Translations under genes and position numbers: made by a program
NCBI GenBank assembly: GCA_950075905.1
Contig: CATMVR010000327.1
Location: 1 to 6,129 of the forward strand
Source of the DNA: an uncultured Persicitalea sp.
GTDB taxonomy: Bacteria; Bacteroidota; Bacteroidia; Cytophagales; Spirosomataceae
DNA length: 6,129 bases
Direction: 5' to 3'
The notes under the pieces: generated by a model
What the model saw: only the letters and a program-made list of their open reading frames with translations
Databases searched by the model: none
What the model was told of the DNA's origin: nothing
Part shown: piece by piece, positions 1-6,129 of the stretch
Layout: each line of letters starts with the position of its first letter
Numbering within the stretch: the first letter of the stretch is position 1

Positions 1-1
1 T

Positions 2-973
2 GAGCTTGGTGGACACTCGCTGATTGCCGTGCAGGTCATGACCCGGATTGAGAGAGAAACCGGAAAAAGGCTGCCGCTTTCCACCCTGTTCGAGTACCCG
101 ACCGTTCAGAAATTAGCCTTACTGCTGCAAACCAATAAAAAAGCGACAACCTGGAAATCCCTGGTGCCCATAAAACCGGCAGGCTCCAAAATGCCGATTT
201 ACCTGGTCCATGGGGATGGGTTGAATGTGTTGAATTTCAGTAGCATAGCCAACAAAATGGACCCGGATCAGCCTGTGTATGGTTTTCAGGCACGGGGACT
301 CGATGGGCAGGATGAGCCATTGAGCAGCATAGAGGACATGGCGGCTTTCTATATCAGTGAGCTACTTGAACAGAACCCGGAGGGCCCCTATGCACTGGCC
401 GGTTATTCGTTCGGGGGCTACGTTGCTGTGGAAATGGCACGTATCCTCGATACCATGGGTAAGGAAGTCCGGCTACTGGGCATCCTGGATACGGACTCGG
501 AAATCGTCACATCGCAGTTGTTAGATGCCAACAATCTATACAAACGCATTCGGCGTCAGTTTCCCAAACTCCTATGGGTGATTCGTTCATTTTTACAAGA
601 TCCCGCACATACGATTACCTATCAGAAGAAGTTTTACCGACGAAAAATAAATGAATTTATGGAGTCTGTTGGTCTACGGGAAAAATCGATGCCGGACCCC
701 CTGTTACAGCATTTGGCCCCTATAAGGGAAAAACTTGAAACCGCCTATGAAGAACACATCATCAGGCCCTTCGACGGCCACGTCACTTTGTTCCGCGCCC
801 AGCAACGCTCTTATTTCGTCGTGGATTTCGAATTCCTGGGCTGGAAAAAATATGCGCTCAAGGGAGTGACAGTTTATGAGGTACCCGGCAGCCATAACAC
901 GATGTTTGATGCGCCTAACGACCAGGGGACTGCTAGAATCATTCAAAAGGCTTTGAACGAAAGCATGACATGA
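2..973 (+). CDS. Nonribosomal peptide synthetase, C-terminal end (partial carrier protein domain plus thioesterase domain)
   Basis: This is the last part of a modular NRPS; the 5' end lies outside the window, leaving 323 codons. It opens inside a peptidyl-carrier domain: LGGHS at fragment residues 2-6, where Ser6 is the expected phosphopantetheine attachment site, continuing to the usual LFEYPTVQKLA end at about residue 40. After a short linker comes a type I thioesterase, about residues 60-320, an alpha/beta hydrolase that releases the finished peptide by hydrolysis or cyclisation. The triad is visible: Ser136 in GYSFGG, Asp163 in ILDTDS (27 residues after the serine, the same spacing as in the surfactin synthetase thioesterase) and His298 in PGSHNTMF. 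The first hydrolase strand ends in HGDGL, where HGxGG-like sequences are common, a mild oddity in the oxyanion region. Adenylation and condensation domains are not visible, so the peptide cannot be predicted; a hybrid PKS/NRPS upstream is possible. The stop overlaps the next gene's start (ATGA). Confidence 0.93.
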   Translation, partial: ELGGHSLIAVQVMTRIERETGKRLPLSTLFEYPTVQKLALLLQTNKKATTWKSLVPIKPAGSKMPIYLVHGDGLNVLNFSSIANKMDPDQPVYGFQARGLDGQDEPLSSIEDMAAFYISELLEQNPEGPYALAGYSFGGYVAVEMARILDTMGKEVRLLGILDTDSEIVTSQLLDANNLYKRIRRQFPKLLWVIRSFLQDPAHTITYQKKFYRRKINEFMESVGLREKSMPDPLLQHLAPIREKLETAYEEHIIRPFDGHVTLFRAQQRSYFVVDFEFLGWKKYALKGVTVYEVPGSHNTMFDAPNDQGTARIIQKALNESMT

Positions 974-2559
974 AGCAGCTAATACTTAATGTTTTGGTGG
1001 TATTACTAGCTCATTCATGGTGTTGGGCCAATAATTACTTTGTCAGCCAGGCTGGCAATGACCGCAATGCAGGTCTATCGACGAGTATGCCCAAACAAAC
1101 CATACAAGCGGCTGCAGATCTGACGGCTCCCGGCGACACGGTGTTTGTCATGAATGGGGTGTACACAAATGAGTGTCCGACTTGTTCAGTTGCCCAGTTG
1201 ACCCGGAGCGGTACCCCATCGGCTTATATTGTCTACATGAATTACCCTGGGCACCGACCAAAGCTAAATTTCACCGGCTGGCAGGGTTTTTACATCTTCC
1301 AAGGCGCAAGCTATATTAAAATTACCGGATTTGAAATTGAAGGTCATTCTACCGCACTGAGCCTAACGGAGGCACTAAGCCAGCCCGGTAGTTGCAACGA
1401 CCCTAATCAGTCAAACCCCGATCCTCGGTTCAATGGCAACGGTATCGGCGTCGATGGCCGGACCGGTGGACATCCGCACCATCTGGTTTTTACCCAGAAC
1501 CATATCCATCATTGCGGCGGGGCAGCCATCGGAGTGATTCAGGCCGACTATTTGACTATTGAAGATAATATCGTTTATAATAATTGTTGGTACAGTATAT
1601 ACGCCACTAGTGGTATCTCACTCTATCAGTCATGGAATTTTGACAGGCAGGTTGGCTACCATAACGTTATTCGACGCAACCTTTGCTTTAACAATCGGCA
1701 GGAAGTACCTTGGGCAGCAGGAAATTGTCAGATAACAGATGGCAACGGCATTATCATTGATGACAGCCAGAACCAGCAGAACGGTTCAACGCTGGGACCC
1801 TACACGGGCAGGACCCTGATAGAGAACAATGTCGCCTGGCACAACGGAGGGACTGGTATTCTCGTCTTCATGAGCGATCATGTGGATGTTCTACACAATA
1901 CTTCCTACCTCAACAACCAGAGCGATGCCATCAACGTTGGACAGATCCTGGCGAATTATAGTAACGATATCCGAATCTACAATAATATTTTGGTGTCACT
2001 TCCCGGTAAGAAAATCAATACGGGTTTGGGAAACAATATGATTGAATACGTCAGCAATCTCCATTTTGGGGGAGGGGACGCCGAATACTTCGATTCCACC
2101 TGTATCACCGGCGATCCCCAGTTCGTCAATGCCGGTCCGCTGCTGACGTCCGACTTTCGGCTGAGCGATGCAAGCCCGGCCATAGATGCCGGCTCCCAGC
2201 GGCTGACAAACCTCTTTGACTTTTACAGTAGAAGGCGCCCAGTGGGCAATAGGCCCGACATAGGGGCCCACGAGCACTCAGGTAGACTGTCAAGGGTGAA
2301 CACCTCTCCTGCGAAGAAGCCCAGCGTGGTGATTTTCCCCAATCCGGTGGGTCAAGCGCGCGCCCTTACCATTGATTCTGACCTACCATTCAGCGAGGTA
2401 GTGGTGTACAGCGTAGATGGCCGGGTACTTTCCAGTTACAAGGTCAATACAAGCAATGTGACCCTGACCCTGCCTCATGTGAAAATACCAGTAGTTGTTT
2501 ATTTGGAGATCCGGATGCAAAATGGCCATCTCTCCAGCCATAAAATCCTTCTGGAGTAA
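970..2559 (+). CDS. Secreted right-handed parallel beta-helix protein with T9SS type A sorting domain
   Basis: A 529-residue exported protein. Residues 1-20 form a signal peptide (Lys2, hydrophobic core, likely cleavage after WCWA). The mature protein begins NNYFVSQAGNDRNAG and continues with TIQAAADLTAPGDTVFV, the usual opening of pectate-lyase-like beta-helix proteins. Residues 100-345 carry repeated beta-helix rungs, seen as recurring N-N-x-[IV/LA] turns such as IEDNIVYNN, IRRNLCFNN, IENNVAWHN and IYNNILV. The segment DASPAIDAG ... RPDIGAHE (400-435) is a standard end to this fold. Residues 453-529 match a type A C-terminal sorting domain (VVIFPNPV, VVVYSVDGRVL), so the protein should cross the outer membrane by T9SS and be released or surface-anchored. 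Eight cysteines lie in the mature part. I see no catalytic motif that proves lyase activity, so polysaccharide binding or cleavage is inference from the fold. The start overlaps the NRPS stop, implying translational coupling; there is no Shine-Dalgarno sequence. Confidence 0.9.
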   Translation: MKQLILNVLVVLLAHSWCWANNYFVSQAGNDRNAGLSTSMPKQTIQAAADLTAPGDTVFVMNGVYTNECPTCSVAQLTRSGTPSAYIVYMNYPGHRPKLNFTGWQGFYIFQGASYIKITGFEIEGHSTALSLTEALSQPGSCNDPNQSNPDPRFNGNGIGVDGRTGGHPHHLVFTQNHIHHCGGAAIGVIQADYLTIEDNIVYNNCWYSIYATSGISLYQSWNFDRQVGYHNVIRRNLCFNNRQEVPWAAGNCQITDGNGIIIDDSQNQQNGSTLGPYTGRTLIENNVAWHNGGTGILVFMSDHVDVLHNTSYLNNQSDAINVGQILANYSNDIRIYNNILVSLPGKKINTGLGNNMIEYVSNLHFGGGDAEYFDSTCITGDPQFVNAGPLLTSDFRLSDASPAIDAGSQRLTNLFDFYSRRRPVGNRPDIGAHEHSGRLSRVNTSPAKKPSVVIFPNPVGQARALTIDSDLPFSEVVVYSVDGRVLSSYKVNTSNVTLTLPHVKIPVVVYLEIRMQNGHLSSHKILLE

Positions 2560-2920
2560 TAGAATCACCGAGGGCGATTCCACCGAGTATGAGAATGCCC
2601 CGGAGCAGGTCTCGACGACTCGATGGTGGGGATTCGCGCCCAGCCAAGTCAATGTGACCACTGCGCCGTAAGATGTGACACCCTTTACTCGCGAAAGGCA
2701 AAAACCCTTCAACGCTCCTCCAGACGATCTAAACGTCCTGCCCACTAGACCACTTCAGCAGCTCAGCGTTTTGATATCCGAATGTGTGCACTCAGCTTCA
2801 TACCTATGACCTTCTGGCCACTTCCTTGACCGTCCACTCCTAAACCGACCCGATGAATGTCAATACCAACGAACCGGGTTCATCCAGGTTCAAGAGGAAT
2901 TCGTCGCAAGCGCTAGAAAG
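2560..2920. other. Gene-free spacer, first half (ordinary base composition)
   Basis: No supportable gene is seen on either strand. Base composition is about half G+C, like the flanking genes. It begins with a small hairpin just after the beta-helix stop (2562-2580). On the minus strand there are strings that resemble tRNA arms: 2735-2750 reads as GTCTAGTGGGCAGGAC, very like a tRNA-Glu D-arm, with a partly overlapping hairpin with a seven-base loop at 2723-2737; and 2625-2645 contains GCGCGAATCC, like a degraded T-arm. They do not fold into one cloverleaf. At 2871-2891 GAACC is followed by two copies of GGTTC. This stretch may hold decayed sequence, but its origin cannot be told from here. Confidence 0.5.
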
Positions 2921-3030
2921 TATATTTGAGTTATATAATATAAACCGGCGATTGATAATAATGCCAACGTAGTTTTAATTTTTTTATTCAGCGAGGCCAA
3001 TTCCTACCGGTCACTTTGCTATACATTCAT

Positions 3031-3060
3031 GGAAGGGTTCGAGTAAGTTGAAATCCTTCC
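3031..3060. repeat. Imperfect inverted repeat upstream of the promoter
   Basis: GGAAGGGTT (3031-3039) can pair with AATCCTTCC (3052-3060), nine positions with one G-T wobble around a 12-base loop. An outer arm, ATTCA at 3025-3029 with TGAAT at 3065-3069, could extend it across a small internal loop. It is not followed by a T-run, so it is not a good intrinsic terminator. It lies about 100 bases upstream of the predicted -33 box, so it would not be in the transcript from that promoter. A protein-binding site or chance are both possible. Confidence 0.4.
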
Positions 3061-3152
3061 TAGTTGAATGAAATATATAACTGTAAGTTAATATTAATTC
3101 AATTTGATAAAAATCAACTTTACCTCACGGGGTTATCTTTAATACTATAAAA

Positions 3153-3170
3153 GATATTTTTTGAAATATC
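3153..3170. repeat. Perfect palindrome around the -33 box, candidate operator
   Basis: GATATTT (3153-3159) and AAATATC (3164-3170) are a perfect seven-base inverted repeat. The four bases between them, TTTG (3160-3163), are exactly the predicted -33 element. A dimeric regulator bound here would sit directly on the sigma-factor contact site and block it. The palindrome is seen in the sequence; the operator role is inference, and the AT-rich setting weakens it. Confidence 0.4.
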
Positions 3171-3190
3171 ATTGAATATAGGTAACTTTG
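3160..3190 (+). promoter_or_regulatory. Bacteroidota-type promoter (-33 TTTG, -7 TAACTTTG)
   Basis: TTTG at 3160-3163, a spacer of exactly 19 bases, and TAACTTTG at 3183-3190 match the known Bacteroidota housekeeping promoter pattern (TTTG, about 19 bases, TAnnTTTG) in every defined position. Transcription would begin around 3195-3199, leaving only about 11-15 untranslated bases before the ATG at 3210. There is no Shine-Dalgarno sequence in that leader. It should drive the glycosyltransferase, OPX and Wzc-like genes as one operon. Confidence 0.75.
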
Positions 3191-3209
3191 ATCTCAAACA
3201 CACACTAGA

Positions 3210-3992
3210 ATGCTTACATACTTTCAACTCACTACCCCCGGGAACGCATCTTCTCGGGCTGAACTGGTATGCCTTCAAATAGATACGGGCTCATACCACC
3301 AGATCCAGGAAGAAGTCATAGATGCAGCCCACGCAAGGCTCAGCAGCAGCATTTGCTTTGCCAATGCCCATATGGTTGTCGAGGCGATACGAAACCATCA
3401 TGTGGCCGAGAGTGTAAACAATGCGACTTGGGTGGTTGCAGACGGGGTCCCGCTCGTATGGGCAATCCGGGCAATCTTCAAACGTAATCAGGAACGCGTT
3501 ACGGGATTGGACTTTTTACCCGATCTACTACATCGGGCTTCACAAGAAGGCTTGTCGGTTTACTTCTACGGTAGCACTCCCGAGGTTCTACAGGCTACCC
3601 TACAGACATGCCAACAAAGATTCCCCACCCTTAGGGTCGCTGGCACGTATTCCCCTCCTTTCCGTTCGCTCACACCCGCCGAAGAAGACGAGGCTGTGGA
3701 GAAAATAGTTGCTTCAGGGGCGCGATTGGTTTTCGTTGCGCTGGGATGTCCCCGGCAGGAATTATGGATTGCCCGCATGAGACACCGCATTCCTGCCGTG
3801 CTGTTAGGAATTGGGGGAGCTTTACCTGTTTTAGCCGGCCAATTTTCACGCGCCCCCATCTGGATGCAGATGTATGGACTGGAGTGGCTTTATCGTCTGA
3901 TCCAGGAGCCCACCCGACTGTTCAGAAGGTACCTTACAACGAACGCACTTTTTATTTTTTACCTCTTTCGTAAGCACCTCATCATTAGGTAG
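3210..3992 (+). CDS. WecG/TagA/CpsF family glycosyltransferase (GT26)
   Basis: A 260-residue protein of the family that transfers a sugar from a nucleotide donor to a polyprenyl-diphosphate-linked sugar on the cytoplasmic face of the inner membrane, usually the second sugar of a repeat unit (as WecG, TagA and GumM do). Family motifs appear in order: NAHMVVEA (52-59), WVVADGVPLVWA (74-85, with Asp78 matching the conserved catalytic-base aspartate), RVTGLDFLPDLL (96-107), YFYGSTPEV (118-126), ALGCPRQELWI (177-187) and GIGGALPVLAG (200-210). The C-terminal tail 214-260 (RAPIWMQMYGLEWLYRLIQEP, then a basic and aromatic stretch) matches the membrane-associating appendage of the family. ATG at 3210 is the first start after the in-frame TGA at 3189-3191. 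It follows its promoter closely and leads the OPX and Wzc-like genes. The donor and acceptor sugars cannot be read from sequence alone. Confidence 0.92.
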   Translation: MLTYFQLTTPGNASSRAELVCLQIDTGSYHQIQEEVIDAAHARLSSSICFANAHMVVEAIRNHHVAESVNNATWVVADGVPLVWAIRAIFKRNQERVTGLDFLPDLLHRASQEGLSVYFYGSTPEVLQATLQTCQQRFPTLRVAGTYSPPFRSLTPAEEDEAVEKIVASGARLVFVALGCPRQELWIARMRHRIPAVLLGIGGALPVLAGQFSRAPIWMQMYGLEWLYRLIQEPTRLFRRYLTTNALFIFYLFRKHLIIR

Positions 3993-4056
3993 CCACCCAG
4001 CGTTTTCCACAAAATACAGTTCACCAAATATTTCAATTATTAAGTTGGATCTATCC

Positions 4057-4833
4057 ATGAGCAAATTACTCAGAATGATAGTATTTGCAATCGTTTTTTC
4101 TGTTTCAATGAGTTGCACTTCTCCAAAAAGTATGATCATGTTTCAGTCGGCGAATCAAGCTGAGAGCACACTCAGTCTGCCTCCCGTTTACGAACAGGCC
4201 ATCAATGTGGGGGACAACCTATCGATACAAATCAACACCCTTAGCAAGGAGGCCTCTGCCCTTTTCAACGCATATGCGCCCACTTCCCAGGGTGACCAGT
4301 CCGGCTTGTCAATTTCCCCTGCGGAAGGGAGGGGCTACCGTGTTGATCGTGAAGGAAACATCACGATCGCGGTAATTGGAAAAGTAAAGGTCGAGGGGTT
4401 GACCAATTCGATGGCTGAAAAGCTTATCCAGGAAAAACTAAAGCAGCAATTCGATGAGTTGACTGTAAGCGTTAGAAACCTGAGCTTCCGCATCCTGGTG
4501 CTGGGGGAGGTTGCCCGTCCCGGTTATTTTCCAATAAACGGCGAGCAGATCACCCTACCCGAGGCGTTGGGTCTGGCCGGAGACATCACGATTTACGGCA
4601 GGAGAACAAATGTGATGGTGATCCGCGAGGAAAGAGGGCGGAAGACATTTACTAAAATCGACATGACCAGGCGCGGCTTTTTTCAGTCTCCCTACTACTA
4701 CTTGCATTCGAGTGATGTAATATATGTGGAGCCCAGCAAAAACAGATTTGCCAGCACGGATCGCATTTATGTGATTGCTCCCCTTCTTGTCGGCACTCTC
4801 ACATCTCTGGCTATATTCTTTACCCGGTTCTAA
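4057..4833 (+). CDS. Wza-like polysaccharide export (OPX) lipoprotein
   Basis: A 258-residue outer-membrane export lipoprotein. I chose ATG at 4057; a TTG at 4045 would add only four residues before the signal peptide. Residues 1-19 are a lipoprotein signal peptide with the likely lipidated Cys20 (SVSMSC, a loose lipobox as is common in Bacteroidota). A polysaccharide-export domain runs from about 46 to 140 (YEQAINVGDNLSIQIN, then GYRVDREGNITIAVIGKVKVEG). A soluble-ligand-binding beta-grasp (SLBB) domain follows at about 144-190 (FRILVLGEVARPGYF, ITLPEALGLAGDI), and SSDVIYVEP (218-226) ends the core. The last 20 or so residues are hydrophobic (IYVIAPLLVGTLTSLAIFF) and probably form the outer-membrane helix. 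It would form the periplasmic and outer-membrane channel with the downstream Wzc-like protein. The 64-base gap after the glycosyltransferase holds no terminator or good promoter, so co-transcription is likely. Confidence 0.92.
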   Translation: MSKLLRMIVFAIVFSVSMSCTSPKSMIMFQSANQAESTLSLPPVYEQAINVGDNLSIQINTLSKEASALFNAYAPTSQGDQSGLSISPAEGRGYRVDREGNITIAVIGKVKVEGLTNSMAEKLIQEKLKQQFDELTVSVRNLSFRILVLGEVARPGYFPINGEQITLPEALGLAGDITIYGRRTNVMVIREERGRKTFTKIDMTRRGFFQSPYYYLHSSDVIYVEPSKNRFASTDRIYVIAPLLVGTLTSLAIFFTRF

Positions 4834-4851
4834 TCAAAATGCACAAACCCT

Positions 4852-6129
4852 ATGACTCGCCCGCCATTCGTTATTCATCAGTATCAAGCCCCCGGGAACC
4901 GTTTCATCCAGGAGTTGATAGAGCTATCATTCCGAAAGTGGCCATGGTTTTTGGCGGCTCAGGTCGTTGCGCTAGGTTTGTGCTTTCTTTACTTAGCCCA
5001 CAAGCAACCCATCTATCAGATATCTGCCAAAATATTGATTAAGGACCCCCAGAAGGGAGTTGAGGAAATCAGCGCCCAGAGGGAGGGTCATGTGCCTTTA
5101 CCCAAAAAAAACATTGAGAATGAAATAGAAATTCTGCGTTCATCCGTGCTGATGAAGCGGGTGGTTGACAAATTGAACCTTACCGTCAGTTACTATGCCT
5201 CGAGTCTGCATGATGATTGGAGTGGCAACACAACCATGCCCTTTGACATCAAATTTATTGAGGACACTCCGCTTCTTTACTCTAAGGGCTTGGATCTTAT
5301 TTATCTGCCTCCCAACAAGATTCGCATTGATGATGTGGAATATGCGGTTGGGAAGCCAATTAAAACAGCGTATGGTACTTTTCTTATTTCACTCCGAAGT
5401 CCGCAGCCCACCAAACCTCAACTTTGCAGGCTGAGATTCGTGACTGTCAAGCAAAAGTTGGAGCAGTTGTCAAAAGACCTGAAAATCGAGGTTGCTGACA
5501 AAAACTCCACCGTGATCCAACTCTCAATTGAAGACGTACTGCCAGCCAGGGGAGAGTCGATACTGAGGCAGCTTCTCGTTGAATACTCGCAGGCATCCGT
5601 ACTTGAGAAGAATAAGTCGGCGGCAACAGCACTGCAGTTGATTGACCAGCGTATAGAGGGACTATCGGCCGATGTGAACAGAATTGAAAGTCAGGCATCT
5701 TCCTACAAATCAGCCCAAAAGATCACAGATTTAAGCAATCAGGCGGATTATATATTGAGAACCGCGCAAGACAACGATGCCCAGGTAAACCAGGTTTCGA
5801 TTCAACTGGCCATTCTTGACGACCTTGAAAAATCCATAAAAAGCAGGACTGGGAAAAGAAGCATCACTCCCGCCACCCTGGGACTGCAGGACGAGGTATT
5901 GGTTGGCCTGATTGAACGGTTGAATCAACTTGAACAGGAACGGGCGGAGCTAGAAAAGCTCACCTCTGAGCAGAATTTTCTGGTAAAGAACCTGACGAAT
6001 CAAATAGAAGAAAGCCGTATGGGTATTAAGGAAAACATTAACACCATGCGGACAATGCTCACCAGCACAAAGCAGCAGTTGCAAAACAGAAACGTTACGC
6101 TTGAGTCTCAGATTCGTACCATACCCAAG
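4852..6129 (+). CDS. Wzc-like polysaccharide chain-length/export protein, probable tyrosine autokinase (3' end missing)
   Basis: An open frame of 426 codons that runs off the right edge. ATG at 4852 is the only start in frame after the preceding gene's stop, 18 bases upstream. Residues 30-49 form a first transmembrane helix (WPWFLAAQVV to CFLYLAH), followed by PIYQISAKILIKDP (53-66), the hallmark opening of Wzz-domain proteins. ENEIEILRSSVLMKRVVDKLNL (89-110) is also typical. Residues about 195-250 match the next conserved segment (TVKQKLEQLSKDLKIEV, then RQLLVEYSQASVLEKNKSAA). A long heptad-rich coiled coil occupies about 260-420 (QLIDQRIEGLSADVNRIESQ, RLNQLEQERAELEKL). The frame stops at RTIPK, about where the second membrane helix would be approaching. 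In this family the missing part normally holds that helix and a cytoplasmic BY-kinase with Walker motifs and a tyrosine tail, but none of it is visible, so kinase activity is inference. A kinase-less Wzz-type protein is the alternative. Confidence 0.9.
   Translation, partial: MTRPPFVIHQYQAPGNRFIQELIELSFRKWPWFLAAQVVALGLCFLYLAHKQPIYQISAKILIKDPQKGVEEISAQREGHVPLPKKNIENEIEILRSSVLMKRVVDKLNLTVSYYASSLHDDWSGNTTMPFDIKFIEDTPLLYSKGLDLIYLPPNKIRIDDVEYAVGKPIKTAYGTFLISLRSPQPTKPQLCRLRFVTVKQKLEQLSKDLKIEVADKNSTVIQLSIEDVLPARGESILRQLLVEYSQASVLEKNKSAATALQLIDQRIEGLSADVNRIESQASSYKSAQKITDLSNQADYILRTAQDNDAQVNQVSIQLAILDDLEKSIKSRTGKRSITPATLGLQDEVLVGLIERLNQLEQERAELEKLTSEQNFLVKNLTNQIEESRMGIKENINTMRTMLTSTKQQLQNRNVTLESQIRTIPK

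Larger units (their letters stand above)
2921..3209. promoter_or_regulatory. AT-rich upstream region of the exopolysaccharide operon
   Basis: Composition changes sharply near 2921. Sample counts give about 35% G+C at 2941-3000 and about 20% at 3061-3180, against about 53% at 2641-2700. There is no gene. The stretch holds several inverted repeats (3031-3060; AAGTTGA at 3045-3051 with TCAACTT at 3114-3120; TTGAAT at 3064-3069 with ATTCAA at 3097-3102; the palindrome TTAATATTAA at 3088-3097) and ends in a promoter at 3160-3190. The likely role is a control region for the downstream polysaccharide genes. Inverted repeats arise easily by chance in such AT-rich DNA, so only the promoter and the hairpin at 3031-3060 are listed with more weight. 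Confidence 0.5.

Noticed and set aside
2562..2580. Hairpin GAATC...GATTC just after the beta-helix stop, as an intrinsic terminator
   Set aside because: The stem is five pairs plus two after an A-C mismatch, and no T-run follows. Termination somewhere in this spacer is likely but this site does not prove it.
2682..2698. CCTTT...AAAGG hairpin as a tRNA arm or terminator
   Set aside because: Only five pairs; its seven-base loop does not match a T-loop or a plausible anticodon loop in context, and no T-run follows on the + strand.
2383..2745. 120-codon open frame on the minus strand covering the spacer and the end of the beta-helix gene
   Set aside because: It overlaps the well-supported sorting-domain coding sequence by about 175 bases, shows no recognisable domain, and has no promoter or Shine-Dalgarno signal. 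A second frame on the same strand (2444-2701) is open over the same stretch, as expected by chance.
2921..2928. TATATTTG as a complete upstream promoter
   Set aside because: It matches the -7 pattern exactly, but the bases 19 upstream (2898-2901, AATT) are not a -33 box. Such matches are expected by chance in AT-rich DNA.
4041..4048. TAAGTTGG as a -7 box for the OPX gene
   Set aside because: One mismatch to TAnnTTTG and no TTTG at the right distance upstream; the gene is better explained by read-through from the promoter at 3160-3190.
4839..5042. 67-codon open frame starting 13 bases before the Wzc-like start
   Set aside because: It is read in a different frame over the start of the Wzc-like gene, whose own frame gives a clear transmembrane helix and Wzz-domain motifs.
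1..6129. CRISPR array, insertion sequence, phage gene or defence system
   Set aside because: No regularly spaced repeats, transposase motifs, terminal inverted repeats or defence-family domains were seen on either strand.

Overview
The window looks like a chromosomal piece from a member of the Bacteroidota. The main evidence is a secreted protein ending in a type IX secretion system (T9SS) sorting domain, together with a Bacteroidota-type promoter (TTTG, 19-base spacer, TAACTTTG) and the lack of Shine-Dalgarno sequences before the genes. Coding DNA is roughly half G+C, which would fit many Cytophagales or Chitinophagales, but genus cannot be fixed from this sequence.

Layout, all genes on the + strand. 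(1) 2-973 is the 3' end of a nonribosomal peptide synthetase gene: the end of a carrier-protein domain followed by a complete thioesterase domain. (2) 970-2559 overlaps it by four bases (ATGA) and encodes a signal-peptide-bearing right-handed beta-helix protein with a T9SS sorting domain. (3) 2560-3209 is a 650-base gene-free spacer. Its first half has ordinary composition and its second half is very AT-rich, ending in a convincing promoter. (4) 3210-3992 is a WecG/TagA/CpsF-family (GT26) glycosyltransferase. (5) 4057-4833 is a Wza-like outer-membrane polysaccharide export (OPX) lipoprotein. (6) From 4852 to the right edge lies the N-terminal, periplasmic half of a Wzc-like chain-length and export protein, probably a tyrosine autokinase, cut by the window.

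The window therefore spans the junction of two transcription units. On the left is the end of a peptide natural-product operon that carries a T9SS cargo protein as its last visible gene. On the right is the start of an exopolysaccharide or capsule operon: the glycosyltransferase would add a sugar to a lipid-linked precursor on the inner face of the cytoplasmic membrane, and the Wzc and Wza homologues would control chain length and carry the polymer through the periplasm and outer membrane. No flippase, polymerase or initiating sugar transferase is visible; these may lie to the right.

I do not see a clearly new biological system. The points most worth a second look are the translational coupling of a T9SS beta-helix protein to an NRPS gene, and the perfect palindrome whose loop is the -33 box of the exopolysaccharide promoter.
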